Source: Bacteroidota bacterium (GTDB lineage: Bacteria; Bacteroidota; Bacteroidia; Flavobacteriales; Flavobacteriaceae). Taken from it: 64,000 bases of DNA. Position numbers and translations under genes: made by a program. Numbering within the stretch: the stretch's first letter is position 1; the number at the start of each line of letters is the position of its first letter. Shown here in pieces: positions 15,733-24,469 of this stretch. The DNA lies in assembly GCA_023446155.1 (NCBI GenBank), contig JAEXIT010000021.1:108972-172971 (forward strand). Reading direction: 5' to 3'. The notes beneath the pieces were generated by a model. It worked only from the letters and a program-made list of their open reading frames with translations, ran no database searches and was not told where the DNA came from.

Positions 15733-15784
15733 ACCTGACAGGTTTTAGCATACACCTGACAGGTTTTGGAAACCTGTCAGGTGT
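15733..15784. repeat. Palindromic repeat copy C, half unit plus full unit
   Basis: A half unit ACCTGACAGGTTTT lies at 15733-15746. A full 33-bp hairpin follows at 15752-15784 with the same 15-bp arms as copy A (ACACCTGACAGGTTT) and loop TGG instead of TTG. The pair sits between a terminator and the end of the convergent TonB receptor gene (15798). Confidence 0.9.
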
Positions 15785-15797
15785 TTTATTTGTTTTA

Positions 15798-18002
15798 TTA
15801 GAACTTCAAGGTTAAACCACCCATAAAATTGATTCGCGCCTGCGGATAATAACCAACACCTTCGATGGTCGTAACCTGATTGGCATTAGACCAATCGTCA
15901 TCGTAGGTATAGAAAAACCCGTTCGACTGGTATTTGGTATTGAATATATTATTTACCAAACCGGTAATTACAATCGATTTAAAAATCTTTTTCGGGTTGA
16001 TTTCATAAATGATATTAAAATCAGACACCGCATAGGAGTTTAAGATTGATTTTTTCGAATCGACATTCCCCATATACTGATTCCCGACAAATTTAGACAA
16101 CAATGTAACTTGTAGGTTTTTTACCGGTAACCAGGTAATGGCATTTCCAGCAATAAAATCGGGTGAAAAAGCAATATTCGTTTTTCCGAAATTGTGTAAT
16201 TCGCCATCTTTATTTGCTACAAAATCGACAATTTTGTTCTGACTGATCGTTGCATTCTGACGCAATACCCATTTCTCCGAAAGAAAAATACTCGCATCCA
16301 ATTCCAATCCAACACGGTAACTGTTGTCCACATTAATTCGTTTTGACTCACCAACATCATTCAGCGCACCGGTTAACACCAACTGATCTTTATATTTCAT
16401 ATAATAGGCATTTACATTTAGCTTGGCAACGCGCGACGCATAACGCCATCCCAATTCATAATCGTCCATTTTTTCCGGCTTCGGAACATTCCCTTCATAA
16501 TCGTTACGATTGGGCTCCCGACTGGCTTTAGCATACGAAAAATAGAAGCTGTTTTTAGGATTCAGCACATAATTCAGTCCTCCTTTTGGATTAAAAAAAC
16601 GGAATGTATCATCTACCAATCCGGTTTTAACCGCATTCGCTTTGTAATTCACCGTTCGATATTGCAAATCCCCGTACAAACTTAAACCCGATGTAACATC
16701 ATAAGTCGCCTTTGCAAACACATTGACATCGGTTTTGAATCCTTTGTCATCGTAAAAAAGCTGACCGTAATCGTAGGCTGCTTTTTCCTTTACCCAAAGC
16801 AATTTTCCAAAGTGACCGCCTTCAAATTTATTGGCGCCACCGCCGATAACCATATCCAGTTTGTCATTTTTATAATTGGATGAAAATGTAAAACCATAGA
16901 AATCATTGTCCAGCCATTTTTGGTTGATCAAATCCGATCTTGAGATAGTCGTTCCGTTATCGACAAATGGGGTTAATCCGAATTCGGAAAACTTCCCGCT
17001 GCGTTTATAACTTTCGTAATAACCTTTCCCTTTGGTATAATGCCCCGCCAGATTTGTCGACCAGTTATCATTCCATTTTTCATTCCAATGCAACTGATAA
17101 TGATCCTGATTGAAATTATCCGTCTGATTGTCGTAAAATTTTACTTGTCCGTTATCGTCAAAATACAAACCCGAAATATTAAACCTCGGATTGTTATCCA
17201 ACATGTTTTCGTCCAAGCCTAAATCTTTTAGTTCCATACCATCCAAACCGTTCCACGACTGGTATGTTTTTTCCGATCCACCAAAAACCAATGCTTTGAT
17301 CAAGGTTGTTTTCCCCACATAGGTTCCCTGAAGGAAATACGACTTCAGGTCGGAAGATGCCCGGTCGATATAACCATCGGAATTGATTTTCGACAAACGC
17401 CCGGCCAATTCAAATTTGTTATTCAACAAGCCCGAGCTGAATTTTACGGTATGTTTTCGGGTATTAAAACTCCCGAAGGAATTCGAAATTTCGCCATATC
17501 CTTTTTCCGAATAACTATCGGTTAGCATATTTAAACTGGCGCCAAACGCTCCGGCTCCATTGGTCGATGTACCGGCTCCGCGTTGCAACTGCAAACTTTC
17601 GACCGATGAGACAAAATCGGGCATATTTACCCAAAACGTTCCCTGCGATTCCGAGTCGTTATACGGAATTCCGTTAATGGTTACATTCACACGGGTGGCA
17701 TCGCTACCACGCACCCGGATTCCGGTATAACCGACACCATTTCCGGCATCGGTTGTGGTTACCACCGACGGCAGGTAATTCATCAAAACAGGAATATCCT
17801 GACCCAAATTTCGTTCGGATAATTGTTTTTTTCCGACATTACTAAACGTAACCGGCGTTTTGTCGGCAGCACGAACCGCCGATACCAATACTTCGTCCAG
17901 TTGCTTGGTTTTTGTAGAATCAGCTACGGTTTTTTCCTGTGCGAAAAGCACAACCGGCTGAAAACATAGTAACGCCACAACGGATTGTAATACTGTTTTC
18001 AT
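15798..18002 (-). CDS. TonB-dependent receptor under TPP riboswitch, probable thiamine receptor
   Basis: 734 residues from the ATG at 18002. The signal peptide is MKTVLQSVVALLCFQPVVLFAQ. A plug domain follows (DEVLVSAVRAADKTPVTFSNVGKKQL..., VRGSDATRVNVTINGIPYNDSESQGTFWVNMPD, SSVESLQLQRGAGTSTNGAGAFG), then a 22-strand-type barrel ending in a C-terminal aromatic (LTLKF). A frame open 21 codons upstream is not used because the preceding sequence is the leader. The TPP riboswitch suggests uptake of thiamine or a precursor across the outer membrane; ligand is inference. Confidence 0.88.
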   Translation of the reverse strand: MKTVLQSVVALLCFQPVVLFAQEKTVADSTKTKQLDEVLVSAVRAADKTPVTFSNVGKKQLSERNLGQDIPVLMNYLPSVVTTTDAGNGVGYTGIRVRGSDATRVNVTINGIPYNDSESQGTFWVNMPDFVSSVESLQLQRGAGTSTNGAGAFGASLNMLTDSYSEKGYGEISNSFGSFNTRKHTVKFSSGLLNNKFELAGRLSKINSDGYIDRASSDLKSYFLQGTYVGKTTLIKALVFGGSEKTYQSWNGLDGMELKDLGLDENMLDNNPRFNISGLYFDDNGQVKFYDNQTDNFNQDHYQLHWNEKWNDNWSTNLAGHYTKGKGYYESYKRSGKFSEFGLTPFVDNGTTISRSDLINQKWLDNDFYGFTFSSNYKNDKLDMVIGGGANKFEGGHFGKLLWVKEKAAYDYGQLFYDDKGFKTDVNVFAKATYDVTSGLSLYGDLQYRTVNYKANAVKTGLVDDTFRFFNPKGGLNYVLNPKNSFYFSYAKASREPNRNDYEGNVPKPEKMDDYELGWRYASRVAKLNVNAYYMKYKDQLVLTGALNDVGESKRINVDNSYRVGLELDASIFLSEKWVLRQNATISQNKIVDFVANKDGELHNFGKTNIAFSPDFIAGNAITWLPVKNLQVTLLSKFVGNQYMGNVDSKKSILNSYAVSDFNIIYEINPKKIFKSIVITGLVNNIFNTKYQSNGFFYTYDDDWSNANQVTTIEGVGYYPQARINFMGGLTLKF

Positions 18003-18020
18003 TCGTAAAATGTTACGAAT
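18001..18020 (-). promoter_or_regulatory. Hairpin covering the start codon of the TonB receptor
   Basis: On the minus strand ATTCGTAA (18020-18013) pairs with TTACGAAT (18008-18001) over CATT. The 3' arm contains the A and T of the ATG at 18002-18000. It would block initiation when formed, as the expression platform of the riboswitch upstream. Confidence 0.6.
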
Positions 18021-18093
18021 AAAAGGGGTAATTATTCTTTGATTAATAAAAAATGATGTTTCCACGACACACGAATACCCTACGGCATTTGTG

Positions 18094-18196
18094 ATGTCTT
18101 ATTCCCTAAACAGCATTACCTGTTCCAGGTTCATTGGGTATGATCTCAGCTCGATTGTCCGGTTTTGAATCCGGATATAAGCACCCCTTTGAGACA
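18094..18196 (-). promoter_or_regulatory. TPP riboswitch of the TonB-dependent receptor
   Basis: Read on the minus strand: GTCTCAAAGGGGTGC, a P3 extension hairpin (TCCGGATTC...CCGGA), CTGAGATCATACCC, GAACCTGGAACAGGTAATGC and AGGGAATAAGAC. These are the conserved THI-box blocks in the correct order, with GTCT/AGAC closing P1. It lies about 90 nt before the receptor ATG, directly after the promoter. Confidence 0.95.
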
Positions 18197-18199
18197 GGA

Positions 18200-18232
18200 C
18201 AAAATTATAAAAAGAAATTGCACAAAATCAAA
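18200..18232 (-). promoter_or_regulatory. Promoter of the riboswitch-TonB receptor unit
   Basis: Minus-strand TAATTTTG (18207-18200) is the -7 element and TTTG (18232-18229) lies 21 nt upstream. The transcript would begin at the first bases of the riboswitch P1. Confidence 0.65.
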
Positions 18233-18294
18233 TTTGGATAGAAAAAACTCAAAAAAGAACGTTTTTTCACTTGTGTCATTACACAATTCCTATT

Positions 18295-18699
18295 TTATTC
18301 CATTCCGGGTTTTCGACGTGATTCTTTTTTTTGTGCCTGAAACCGTTTGTTTTGGATTCGTTTTTTAACTGCCGCATGCGGAATACGGGTTGCTTTTCGT
18401 TCTTTTTCGACCTGCAAGGCTTGTTGGATTAACGATAGAAAACGCGTTGTCACGATTTCTTTATTTTTAAGCTGACTTCGACTTTCGCCACAGCTCAACA
18501 GCAAAACGCCCTCTTTTGTAAGTCGGCTTTCAAGTTTCGTCCTTAAAAGCGCTTTTTCCTCATCGGCAAACGCCATAGAACCTGTGACATCAAACACCAG
18601 TTGGATTTTGGTCGCCACTTTATTTACATGCTGACCGCCTGCACCACTACTTCTTACCGCCTTATACCGCAATTCGGCAAACAGTATTTCTTTTTGCAT
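18295..18699 (-). CDS. arfB: Peptidyl-tRNA hydrolase ArfB, ribosome rescue
   Basis: 134 residues. The catalytic GGQ is at residues 21-23 (SSGAGGQHVNK), and the basic C-terminal tail (KKRIQNKRFQAQKKESRRKPG) fits insertion into the mRNA channel of stalled ribosomes. Without the stop-codon recognition domains of RF1/RF2 it is a release-factor-like rescue enzyme. Separated by one base from the upstream kinase-DUF4301 gene. Confidence 0.93.
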   Translation of the reverse strand: MQKEILFAELRYKAVRSSGAGGQHVNKVATKIQLVFDVTGSMAFADEEKALLRTKLESRLTKEGVLLLSCGESRSQLKNKEIVTTRFLSLIQQALQVEKERKATRIPHAAVKKRIQNKRFQAQKKESRRKPGME

Positions 18700-18700
18700 A

Positions 18701-20788
18701 CTATCGTGGCTGATGTGCCGGTTTTAATAAGTCATTTACGGTTTTCACCGGATTGAAAGTCAGAAGCGGCACCTCGACAAAAACCGTAATCCAGTTGGCC
18801 ATCGCACCGTTCCATAAGCCCGGCAATTCATAGGCTTTAATATCAGCACATCCTTTGGTTTTATTAACAATAAACCCCGCATTGTGATCGACATAATTTT
18901 CGAGATTGAACTTTTCTCCTTTATAATCTTTCACACCGCAAACCAGATCCACCGGATTAAAATGTGTCGATTCACTTAAAATCAATGCCTGCTTTTTATT
19001 TTGAAGATCTATTTGTGACGACTCCACAATTTGCAGTGAATGCATTCCTTCTTCACCCGTAACCCAAAACGGTCCGCCTCCTGGTTCTCCTTCATTTTTA
19101 ACCATACCACATACCCGTATCGGTCGGTTTAAAAGTTGAAACAATTGATTTTTCTGATTCTCGAAGGTATATTTTGAAAAATTACGCGGTAATACAATAT
19201 TCAATTCGTCCGTTGCAAAAGCGACTATTTCCTGAATAACGGCAGGATTCGTCGTTGTCTCCAACACTTTCAGGCTATCGAAAATTTGTTTCTGAAGTTG
19301 CATTAGCAATCCGCCTAATAATTTTTTATAGCGGACAATTCCCTCAAAATGATTGAAACAAACGTTATCAATATTTTTCACAAAAACAACATCACTGGTT
19401 AGCTGGTTCAGATTTTGAATCAACGCACCATGTCCACCCGGGCGGAAGAAAAGCGAACCATCTTCCAGTCGGAAAGGCTCATTATCAACACCTACGGCCA
19501 ACGTATCGGTTGCTTTATCCTGAAACGAATAAGCAACGTCAACCGTATTATCACTATTTAGAACCACTTCCGAGAACCCCTCCATATGCTCTTCCGAAAC
19601 CGTAAAATGGATATGATACTTCCCTTTTACATTAGTATAAGCCTGCGCTTCTTTAAGGTGTTTATAAATTGGTGTCGTAATCGCTTCTTTTTCCTGATGA
19701 AAAGGCAAAACCCCTTTGGGTTTGTTCAGAAAATCGAATTTTGCCGGTGACAGCATGGTTTCGACAAAACGGTAATATTTTTCATCCTGAGAGAATGCGT
19801 CAAAACCTTCGTGTTCTGATTTTGTTTCCTGAAGCACATCAGTATAAAACGGGAATTTTTCTATTCCCACCAGAAACACCGACAATTCCGATGCTTTTTT
19901 CCTATTGACATACGCATTAATCGTTTCGCTATGTAATTTAAACTCGTTCAGAAAATCGACAAGAAATTTAAACATTCTGCTGGCAGCTCCCGAAGCCGGG
20001 ACCAGTTTTTCTATTGAAAATTTGGATTGATGCGCTTCAAAATAATCCACCAATGCCTGCTCCTGATCTTCATCAAAAAGTCGGATTCCATCGCCTACAG
20101 TAGCAATTTTATGGAGGTTGATTTTCGCAATTCCTTCATTAAAAAACTTCAACTGTCTTTCGATGGCATCGATATTCGTTCCTCTATGCCACATTTGCAA
20201 GAAATCGGCCGATGTAAAACCAAGATTTTTGGTTTTGATCAACATCTCCACTGCTTTTACCGCTGTATCAAAACGCTGTTGTTTGTTTCCCGAAAGAACG
20301 ATATAGGGTTTATTATTTTCGACTAAGGCTTTTTCAAAAATCCGGAAGGTTTCCTCCCGTTTTTCCGGTCGATCCCTTAAGTCATCTTTTTCCCATGGCA
20401 CATCGACATCGGTCAGAAAAAACAAATCGTAATTGTGTTCGCGTGCGGCATCGTCCAACACTTCATCACAAAAGCCATAATAGATTTCCGAAAAAACTTT
20501 GGTCACCATCAGGTTCGTATCACAAAACAGTAACTTACTGGCAATCTGAACCGCTTCATTTTCGAGTTTCATCTGACCAACAGCAATAGGAAGCATATCA
20601 TTTTCGTCGCAAATTGCCTGTTGTTCTTCCCACTTTTGTTGCAGATAATTTCGCGCATATTCGGGTATCCAGATGGTTTTAAAATGTTCAGCCAACTGTT
20701 TCGACAATGTCGTTTTCCCTGTACTTTCAGGGCCGTACATGGTTACTTTTATATTTTTTGAGTAGCGTTGTTTAAGATCTTTCTCCAT
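18701..20788 (-). CDS. NadR-type nicotinamide riboside kinase fused to DUF4301
   Basis: 695 residues. Residues 14-185 match the ATP-binding ribosylnicotinamide-kinase domain of NadR: P-loop GPESTGKT (19-26), PEYARNYL, LLFCDTN, LTDVDVPWEKDDLRDRPEKREE. From about residue 190 a complete DUF4301 domain follows (FEIR-like RGTNIDAIERQLKFFNEGI; LVPASGAASRMFKFL; GGHGALIQNLN; VFVKNIDN), which resembles a sugar-nucleotidyltransferase fold. The start overlaps pnuC by 40 bases. NR phosphorylation is inferred for the N-domain; the DUF4301 activity is unknown. Confidence 0.82.
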   Translation of the reverse strand: MEKDLKQRYSKNIKVTMYGPESTGKTTLSKQLAEHFKTIWIPEYARNYLQQKWEEQQAICDENDMLPIAVGQMKLENEAVQIASKLLFCDTNLMVTKVFSEIYYGFCDEVLDDAAREHNYDLFFLTDVDVPWEKDDLRDRPEKREETFRIFEKALVENNKPYIVLSGNKQQRFDTAVKAVEMLIKTKNLGFTSADFLQMWHRGTNIDAIERQLKFFNEGIAKINLHKIATVGDGIRLFDEDQEQALVDYFEAHQSKFSIEKLVPASGAASRMFKFLVDFLNEFKLHSETINAYVNRKKASELSVFLVGIEKFPFYTDVLQETKSEHEGFDAFSQDEKYYRFVETMLSPAKFDFLNKPKGVLPFHQEKEAITTPIYKHLKEAQAYTNVKGKYHIHFTVSEEHMEGFSEVVLNSDNTVDVAYSFQDKATDTLAVGVDNEPFRLEDGSLFFRPGGHGALIQNLNQLTSDVVFVKNIDNVCFNHFEGIVRYKKLLGGLLMQLQKQIFDSLKVLETTTNPAVIQEIVAFATDELNIVLPRNFSKYTFENQKNQLFQLLNRPIRVCGMVKNEGEPGGGPFWVTGEEGMHSLQIVESSQIDLQNKKQALILSESTHFNPVDLVCGVKDYKGEKFNLENYVDHNAGFIVNKTKGCADIKAYELPGLWNGAMANWITVFVEVPLLTFNPVKTVNDLLKPAHQPR

Positions 20789-21372
20789 TCTAAATAGGCC
20801 GATATTGCCAATAATGTAAATATTAAATACTGTAACGACAACATCCCCAGTCCTCTATATGCATAAAGCGGTACCGCGATAATGTCGCCGATGATCCAAA
20901 GCGTCCAGTTTTCGATTTTTTTATTAGCCATATACCACATACCGGTAAAAAATAGCCCTGACGCCAATATGTCAACATAATTTTCGTGTTTGATCTGGTA
21001 ATCAAACAGCTTATAGATTGCGAAAATTATAATAATTGTGATTAAAAACAAGAATACCCCGATAATTTTTTCTTTTGATGTTGTCCGGGATATAGCTAAC
21101 GAATCGACATTGGTTCTTTTTCGAGCCCAATTGTACCAACCGTAAATGCTCATTATCGAGAAATATAAATTAATCATCATATCCCCAAGATAGCCCGCCT
21201 GAAAAAGCAGATACACCGTAATAGTTGTCGCAATAAGCCCGGTTGGATATACCAAAATATTTTCTTTTTTGGCATACCATACACTGGCAATTCCAAACAC
21301 AAAGGCTATAAACTCCAGTACGATCTGCAGTGTTGACGCATTTTTATAGGCCTCTAAAAAGAAATCCACCAT
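20749..21372 (-). CDS. pnuC: Nicotinamide riboside transporter PnuC family
   Basis: 207 residues with about seven hydrophobic segments. PnuC hallmarks are YGWYNW near residue 78 (a WxxW motif) and ENWTLWIIGDIIAVPLYAYRGLGMLSLQY near the C-terminus. PnuC lets NR diffuse in and a kinase traps it, which fits the overlapping NadR-type kinase gene. The PnuT branch of this family carries thiamine, and a thiamine-regulated receptor lies 2.7 kb away, so substrate identity is not settled. Confidence 0.88.
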   Translation of the reverse strand: MVDFFLEAYKNASTLQIVLEFIAFVFGIASVWYAKKENILVYPTGLIATTITVYLLFQAGYLGDMMINLYFSIMSIYGWYNWARKRTNVDSLAISRTTSKEKIIGVFLFLITIIIIFAIYKLFDYQIKHENYVDILASGLFFTGMWYMANKKIENWTLWIIGDIIAVPLYAYRGLGMLSLQYLIFTLLAISAYLEWRKILNNATQKI

Positions 21373-21375
21373 ATC

Positions 21376-22110
21376 TTATAAATCTGAAAAAAAGTTGACA
21401 TCTTTTTCAAAAGCCGTACCGATCACCACCATCGTTGCTCCGGCCTGATAGACCTGCTCCATATGTACTTTCGAACGGATTCCGCCGCCAACAATAAGCG
21501 GAATGTCTATATTCTCGGAAACCAGGCGCACCATTTCCAACGGAACCGGCAATTGCGCACCACTACCCGCTTCGAGATAGATCATTTTATGTCCAATCAT
21601 TTCCCCCGCAAGTGCGGTTGCCACTGCGATTTCCGGTTTATCATTCGGCACCGGTGTCGTTCCACTGATATAAGAAACCGTTGTCTGCTTTCCGCTTTCA
21701 ATCAGAATATAACCGGTTGAAATCACTTCAAGCCCGGATTGTTTTAGTAGCGGAGCCGCCTGCACATGTTGTCCGATCAGGTATTCCGGGTTTCGTCCGG
21801 AAATCAGCGACAAAAACAAAATGCCATCAGCACGATTCGTGATATGTGCTGCATTTCCAGGGAAAAGCAAAATCGGCAACATCAGTTTTTCTTGTAATGC
21901 GCCAATAATCTTATCTTGTTGATCATTAAACAATAAACTGCCACCAATAAAAATATGGGTTGCTCCGGAAAGCGCAATTTTTCCGATTAATCGATCGAGC
22001 GTATCGCTATCGCAATCCACTTTATCCGGATCGAGTAAAATCGCCAGCAATCGTTTTCCTTGTTTTTGTGCCGTTATAATTTGTTTGTAAATTTCGCCCA
22101 TCAGCCGCAT
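21376..22110 (-). CDS. Geranylgeranylglyceryl phosphate synthase-like (PcrB/GGGPS family)
   Basis: 244 residues, TIM barrel. Family signatures are AILLDPDKVD near residue 23, THIFIGGSLLF, LLFPGNAAHITNRADGILFLSLISGRNPEYLI, MIYLEAGSGA and IPLIVGGGIRS. It joins sn-glycerol-1-phosphate to a polyprenyl diphosphate, making archaeal-type ether precursors; such enzymes are known in Bacteroidota, role unclear. Overlaps the PPTase gene by 10 bases and precedes pnuC by three. Confidence 0.92.
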   Translation of the reverse strand: MRLMGEIYKQIITAQKQGKRLLAILLDPDKVDCDSDTLDRLIGKIALSGATHIFIGGSLLFNDQQDKIIGALQEKLMLPILLFPGNAAHITNRADGILFLSLISGRNPEYLIGQHVQAAPLLKQSGLEVISTGYILIESGKQTTVSYISGTTPVPNDKPEIAVATALAGEMIGHKMIYLEAGSGAQLPVPLEMVRLVSENIDIPLIVGGGIRSKVHMEQVYQAGATMVVIGTAFEKDVNFFSDL

Positions 22111-22742
22111 GTGTTTTGTTCCAGAGCATATACCAGTGTAAAGTCTTCGATTTCCTCAAAATAAAATTCGAAATCTTTCCGGAAATTATCTTTCGTAACG
22201 GTTGCCGTTCCTTTTTTCGCCTTCATTTCAAACGGATGCACCGTCATATTATCTTTAAAACTAAGGCTACGCGAATTACACATTTTATATTTTGCTTCTT
22301 TTGCCCCCCAGATCACGGTTAATTTCCGGATATAATCGGGTTCGGATTTATCGAGAAAAGCGAATTCCGGATCGATAAACTTATCGGCAATTTTACTGAT
22401 CTTCTCCCGTCGCAGTTCCATATCGATTCCGACATTATTTTTTCCGACAATAATAGCGGAAAATTCATACGAATGTGTAATTGATATATTTTTCCCATCG
22501 CTTAGATGCGGTTTCCCAAAAGCGTCGTAATACAAATCCAAATCGGTATAACCGAGCTCCGCAAACAGATTCCGCACACTTAGAAATCCTCTTTGATGTT
22601 GTTCCGATTTCATTCCGTTCACGCGTACGCGACTCGATTCCCTTAACGGTTTATCGCGAAGTAATTCGTCTCGTGATTCTGTGATTTTCCAAATCAGAAC
22701 CCGGGTATCAGGATCTATTTTTATCGTTTTATAAAGCGGCAT
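22101..22742 (-). CDS. 4'-phosphopantetheinyl transferase
   Basis: 213 residues. The two PPTase motifs are VGIDMELRREKI near residue 113 (metal-binding D and E) and WGAKEAKYK near 152. It transfers phosphopantetheine from CoA to carrier-protein serines. Whether it serves fatty-acid ACP or a secondary-metabolite carrier cannot be decided. First gene of a five-gene minus-strand run (PPTase, GGGPS, pnuC, kinase-DUF4301, arfB) with overlaps or gaps of a few bases. Confidence 0.9.
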   Translation of the reverse strand: MPLYKTIKIDPDTRVLIWKITESRDELLRDKPLRESSRVRVNGMKSEQHQRGFLSVRNLFAELGYTDLDLYYDAFGKPHLSDGKNISITHSYEFSAIIVGKNNVGIDMELRREKISKIADKFIDPEFAFLDKSEPDYIRKLTVIWGAKEAKYKMCNSRSLSFKDNMTVHPFEMKAKKGTATVTKDNFRKDFEFYFEEIEDFTLVYALEQNTCG

Positions 22743-22862
22743 TCGTGCGGATGGTTTAAATATTGAAGTGGTCTATTTTTATTTTTCTGATAACGAAAAC
22801 GTTAGCTTTTCAGGCAAACACGAAATATCCGGTTATCCTTCCAATTTTAAAAACTAATTCCG

Positions 22863-22870
22863 TAAATTTG
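22863..22870 (+). promoter_or_regulatory. -7 element of ahcY
   Basis: TAAATTTG at 22863-22870 fits TAnnTTTG, 36 nt before the ahcY ATG. No clear -33 TTG. Confidence 0.55.
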
Positions 22871-22905
22871 CACTAAATTTTTTGTAATTACAAATAATAA
22901 AGCAG

Positions 22906-24222
22906 ATGAGCACAAAAACATTGCCTTTCGTGGCTTACAAAGTAAAGGATATTTCTCTGGCTGCCTGGGGAAGAAAAGAGATCGAATTAGCAGAAGCGGA
23001 AATGCCGGGATTAATGGCACTTCGCGCAGAATATAAAGACGAGCAGCCTCTTAAAGGTGCTCGAATTGCAGGATGTCTTCACATGACAATCCAAACTGCG
23101 GTTTTAATTGAAACATTAATCGCTTTAGGAGCTGAAGTTACCTGGAGTTCTTGCAATATTTTCTCCACTCAGGATCAGGCTGCTGCTGCAATTGCCGCAA
23201 CAGGCGTACAGGTTTATGCATGGAAAGGCCTTAATGAGGAAGAATTTGACTGGTGTATTGAGCAGACGTTATTCTTCGGAGAAGACAGACAACCGTTAAA
23301 CATGATCTTAGATGACGGTGGTGATTTAACCAATATGGTTATCGACCGTTATCCGGAATTAATCCCAGGGATCAAAGGATTATCAGAAGAGACTACAACA
23401 GGAGTACACCGTTTATACGAAAGAATGAAAAACGGAACGTTACCAATGCCTGCTATCAACGTAAACGACTCGGTTACCAAATCGAAATTCGACAACAAAT
23501 ACGGATGTAAAGAAAGTGCTGTAGATGCTATCCGTCGTGCTACAGACGTAATGTTGGCTGGAAAAAGAGTGGTTGTTTGCGGATATGGTGACGTTGGAAA
23601 AGGTACTGCTGCTTCTTTCCGTGGTGCGGGCTCTATCGTAACCGTTACCGAAATCGATCCAATCTGTGCTTTACAAGCTGCAATGGACGGTTTTGAAGTT
23701 AAAAAATTAGACACTGTAGTGGCTAATGCTGATATCATCATCACAACCACAGGAAATAAAGACATCGTTATCGGCAAACATTTCGAGAAGATGAAAGATA
23801 AAACCATCGTTTGTAACATCGGACACTTCGACAATGAGATCGACATGGCCTGGTTAAACAAAAACCATGGTGCTTCGAAAATCGAAATCAAACCTCAGGT
23901 TGACAAATACACGATCAACGGTGTAGACATTATCATTTTGGCCGAAGGTCGTTTGGTAAACTTAGGTTGTGCTACAGGTCACCCAAGTTTTGTAATGAGT
24001 AACTCGTTCACCAACCAAACGTTGGCACAGATCGAATTATGGAAACACAGCGACAAATACGAAAATCAGGTGTATATGTTACCAAAACACTTAGATGAAA
24101 AAGTAGCAGCTTTACACCTTGCTAAATTAGGCGTAGAGTTAGAAACATTAAATACAGAACAAGCGGCTTATATTGGTGTTGAAGTTTCAGGACCATTCAA
24201 ACCGGAATATTACAGATATTAA
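22906..24222 (+). CDS. ahcY: S-adenosyl-L-homocysteine hydrolase
   Basis: 438 residues. It splits SAH into adenosine and homocysteine in the methyl cycle using bound NAD. The NAD-binding GYGDVGKGTAASFRGAGS, the LDDGGDLTNM segment, NVNDSVTKSKFDNKYGCKES and the C-terminal KPEYYRY (NAD-closing Lys/Tyr) are all present. Full length for the bacterial/eukaryotic class. Ends at an intrinsic terminator. Confidence 0.98.
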   Translation: MSTKTLPFVAYKVKDISLAAWGRKEIELAEAEMPGLMALRAEYKDEQPLKGARIAGCLHMTIQTAVLIETLIALGAEVTWSSCNIFSTQDQAAAAIAATGVQVYAWKGLNEEEFDWCIEQTLFFGEDRQPLNMILDDGGDLTNMVIDRYPELIPGIKGLSEETTTGVHRLYERMKNGTLPMPAINVNDSVTKSKFDNKYGCKESAVDAIRRATDVMLAGKRVVVCGYGDVGKGTAASFRGAGSIVTVTEIDPICALQAAMDGFEVKKLDTVVANADIIITTTGNKDIVIGKHFEKMKDKTIVCNIGHFDNEIDMAWLNKNHGASKIEIKPQVDKYTINGVDIIILAEGRLVNLGCATGHPSFVMSNSFTNQTLAQIELWKHSDKYENQVYMLPKHLDEKVAALHLAKLGVELETLNTEQAAYIGVEVSGPFKPEYYRY

Positions 24223-24244
24223 TCCCCAAAATATTCTGTAACAG

Positions 24245-24274
24245 AAAAGACCTCAAAATTGAGGTCTTTTTTTT
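24245..24274 (+). terminator. Intrinsic terminator of ahcY
   Basis: AAAAGACCTC 24245-24254 pairs with GAGGTCTTTT 24261-24270 over AAAATT, with a T-run to 24274. Confidence 0.92.
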
Positions 24275-24284
24275 ATGCCTGATC

Positions 24285-24393
24285 AAACCTGGTTTTTATT
24301 TCACTATGCAGCTAAACCTGTCAGGTTTTAATCCCTGCACACGCTAAACCTGTCAGGTTTTAATTCCTGCACGTGGTTAAACCTGTCAGGTTT
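24285..24393. repeat. Palindromic repeat copy D, tandem array of half units
   Basis: Three identical AAACCTGTCAGGTTT cores lie at 24314-24328, 24346-24360 and 24379-24393, spaced 32 and 33 bp, with similar spacers (TAATCCCTGCAC, TAATTCCTGCAC). A degenerate fourth core begins at 24285. Each core is a 7-bp inverted repeat around a central T. The array lies between the ahcY terminator and the rpmA terminator, at a convergent junction. Confidence 0.88.
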
Positions 24394-24402
24394 GTTGCCA
24401 GT

Positions 24403-24440
24403 AGCAACAAAAAAAGCCCGTTTCTATGAAACGGGCTTTT
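24403..24440 (-). terminator. Intrinsic terminator of rplU-rpmA
   Basis: A 13-bp stem pairs 24412-24424 (AAAAGCCCGTTTC) with 24428-24440 over TAT. On the minus strand it is followed by TTTTTTTG. Confidence 0.92.
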
Positions 24441-24469
24441 ATATCTTTCTGGTAAGATAAGATAGATTC

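Noticed and set aside
18165..18368. Plus-strand open frame opposite the second riboswitch
   Set aside because: Overlaps the riboswitch, its promoter and the end of arfB in antisense; no support.
21376..22110. Archaeal-type GGGP synthase as evidence of recent transfer
   Set aside because: Such enzymes are a known feature of Bacteroidota and the gene is embedded in a tight operon with ordinary composition.
24285..24393. Regularly spaced repeats that could look like a small CRISPR array
   Set aside because: Spacers are 17-18 bp and similar to one another, cores are 15 bp, no cas genes are near, and the same cores occur as hairpins elsewhere in the window.
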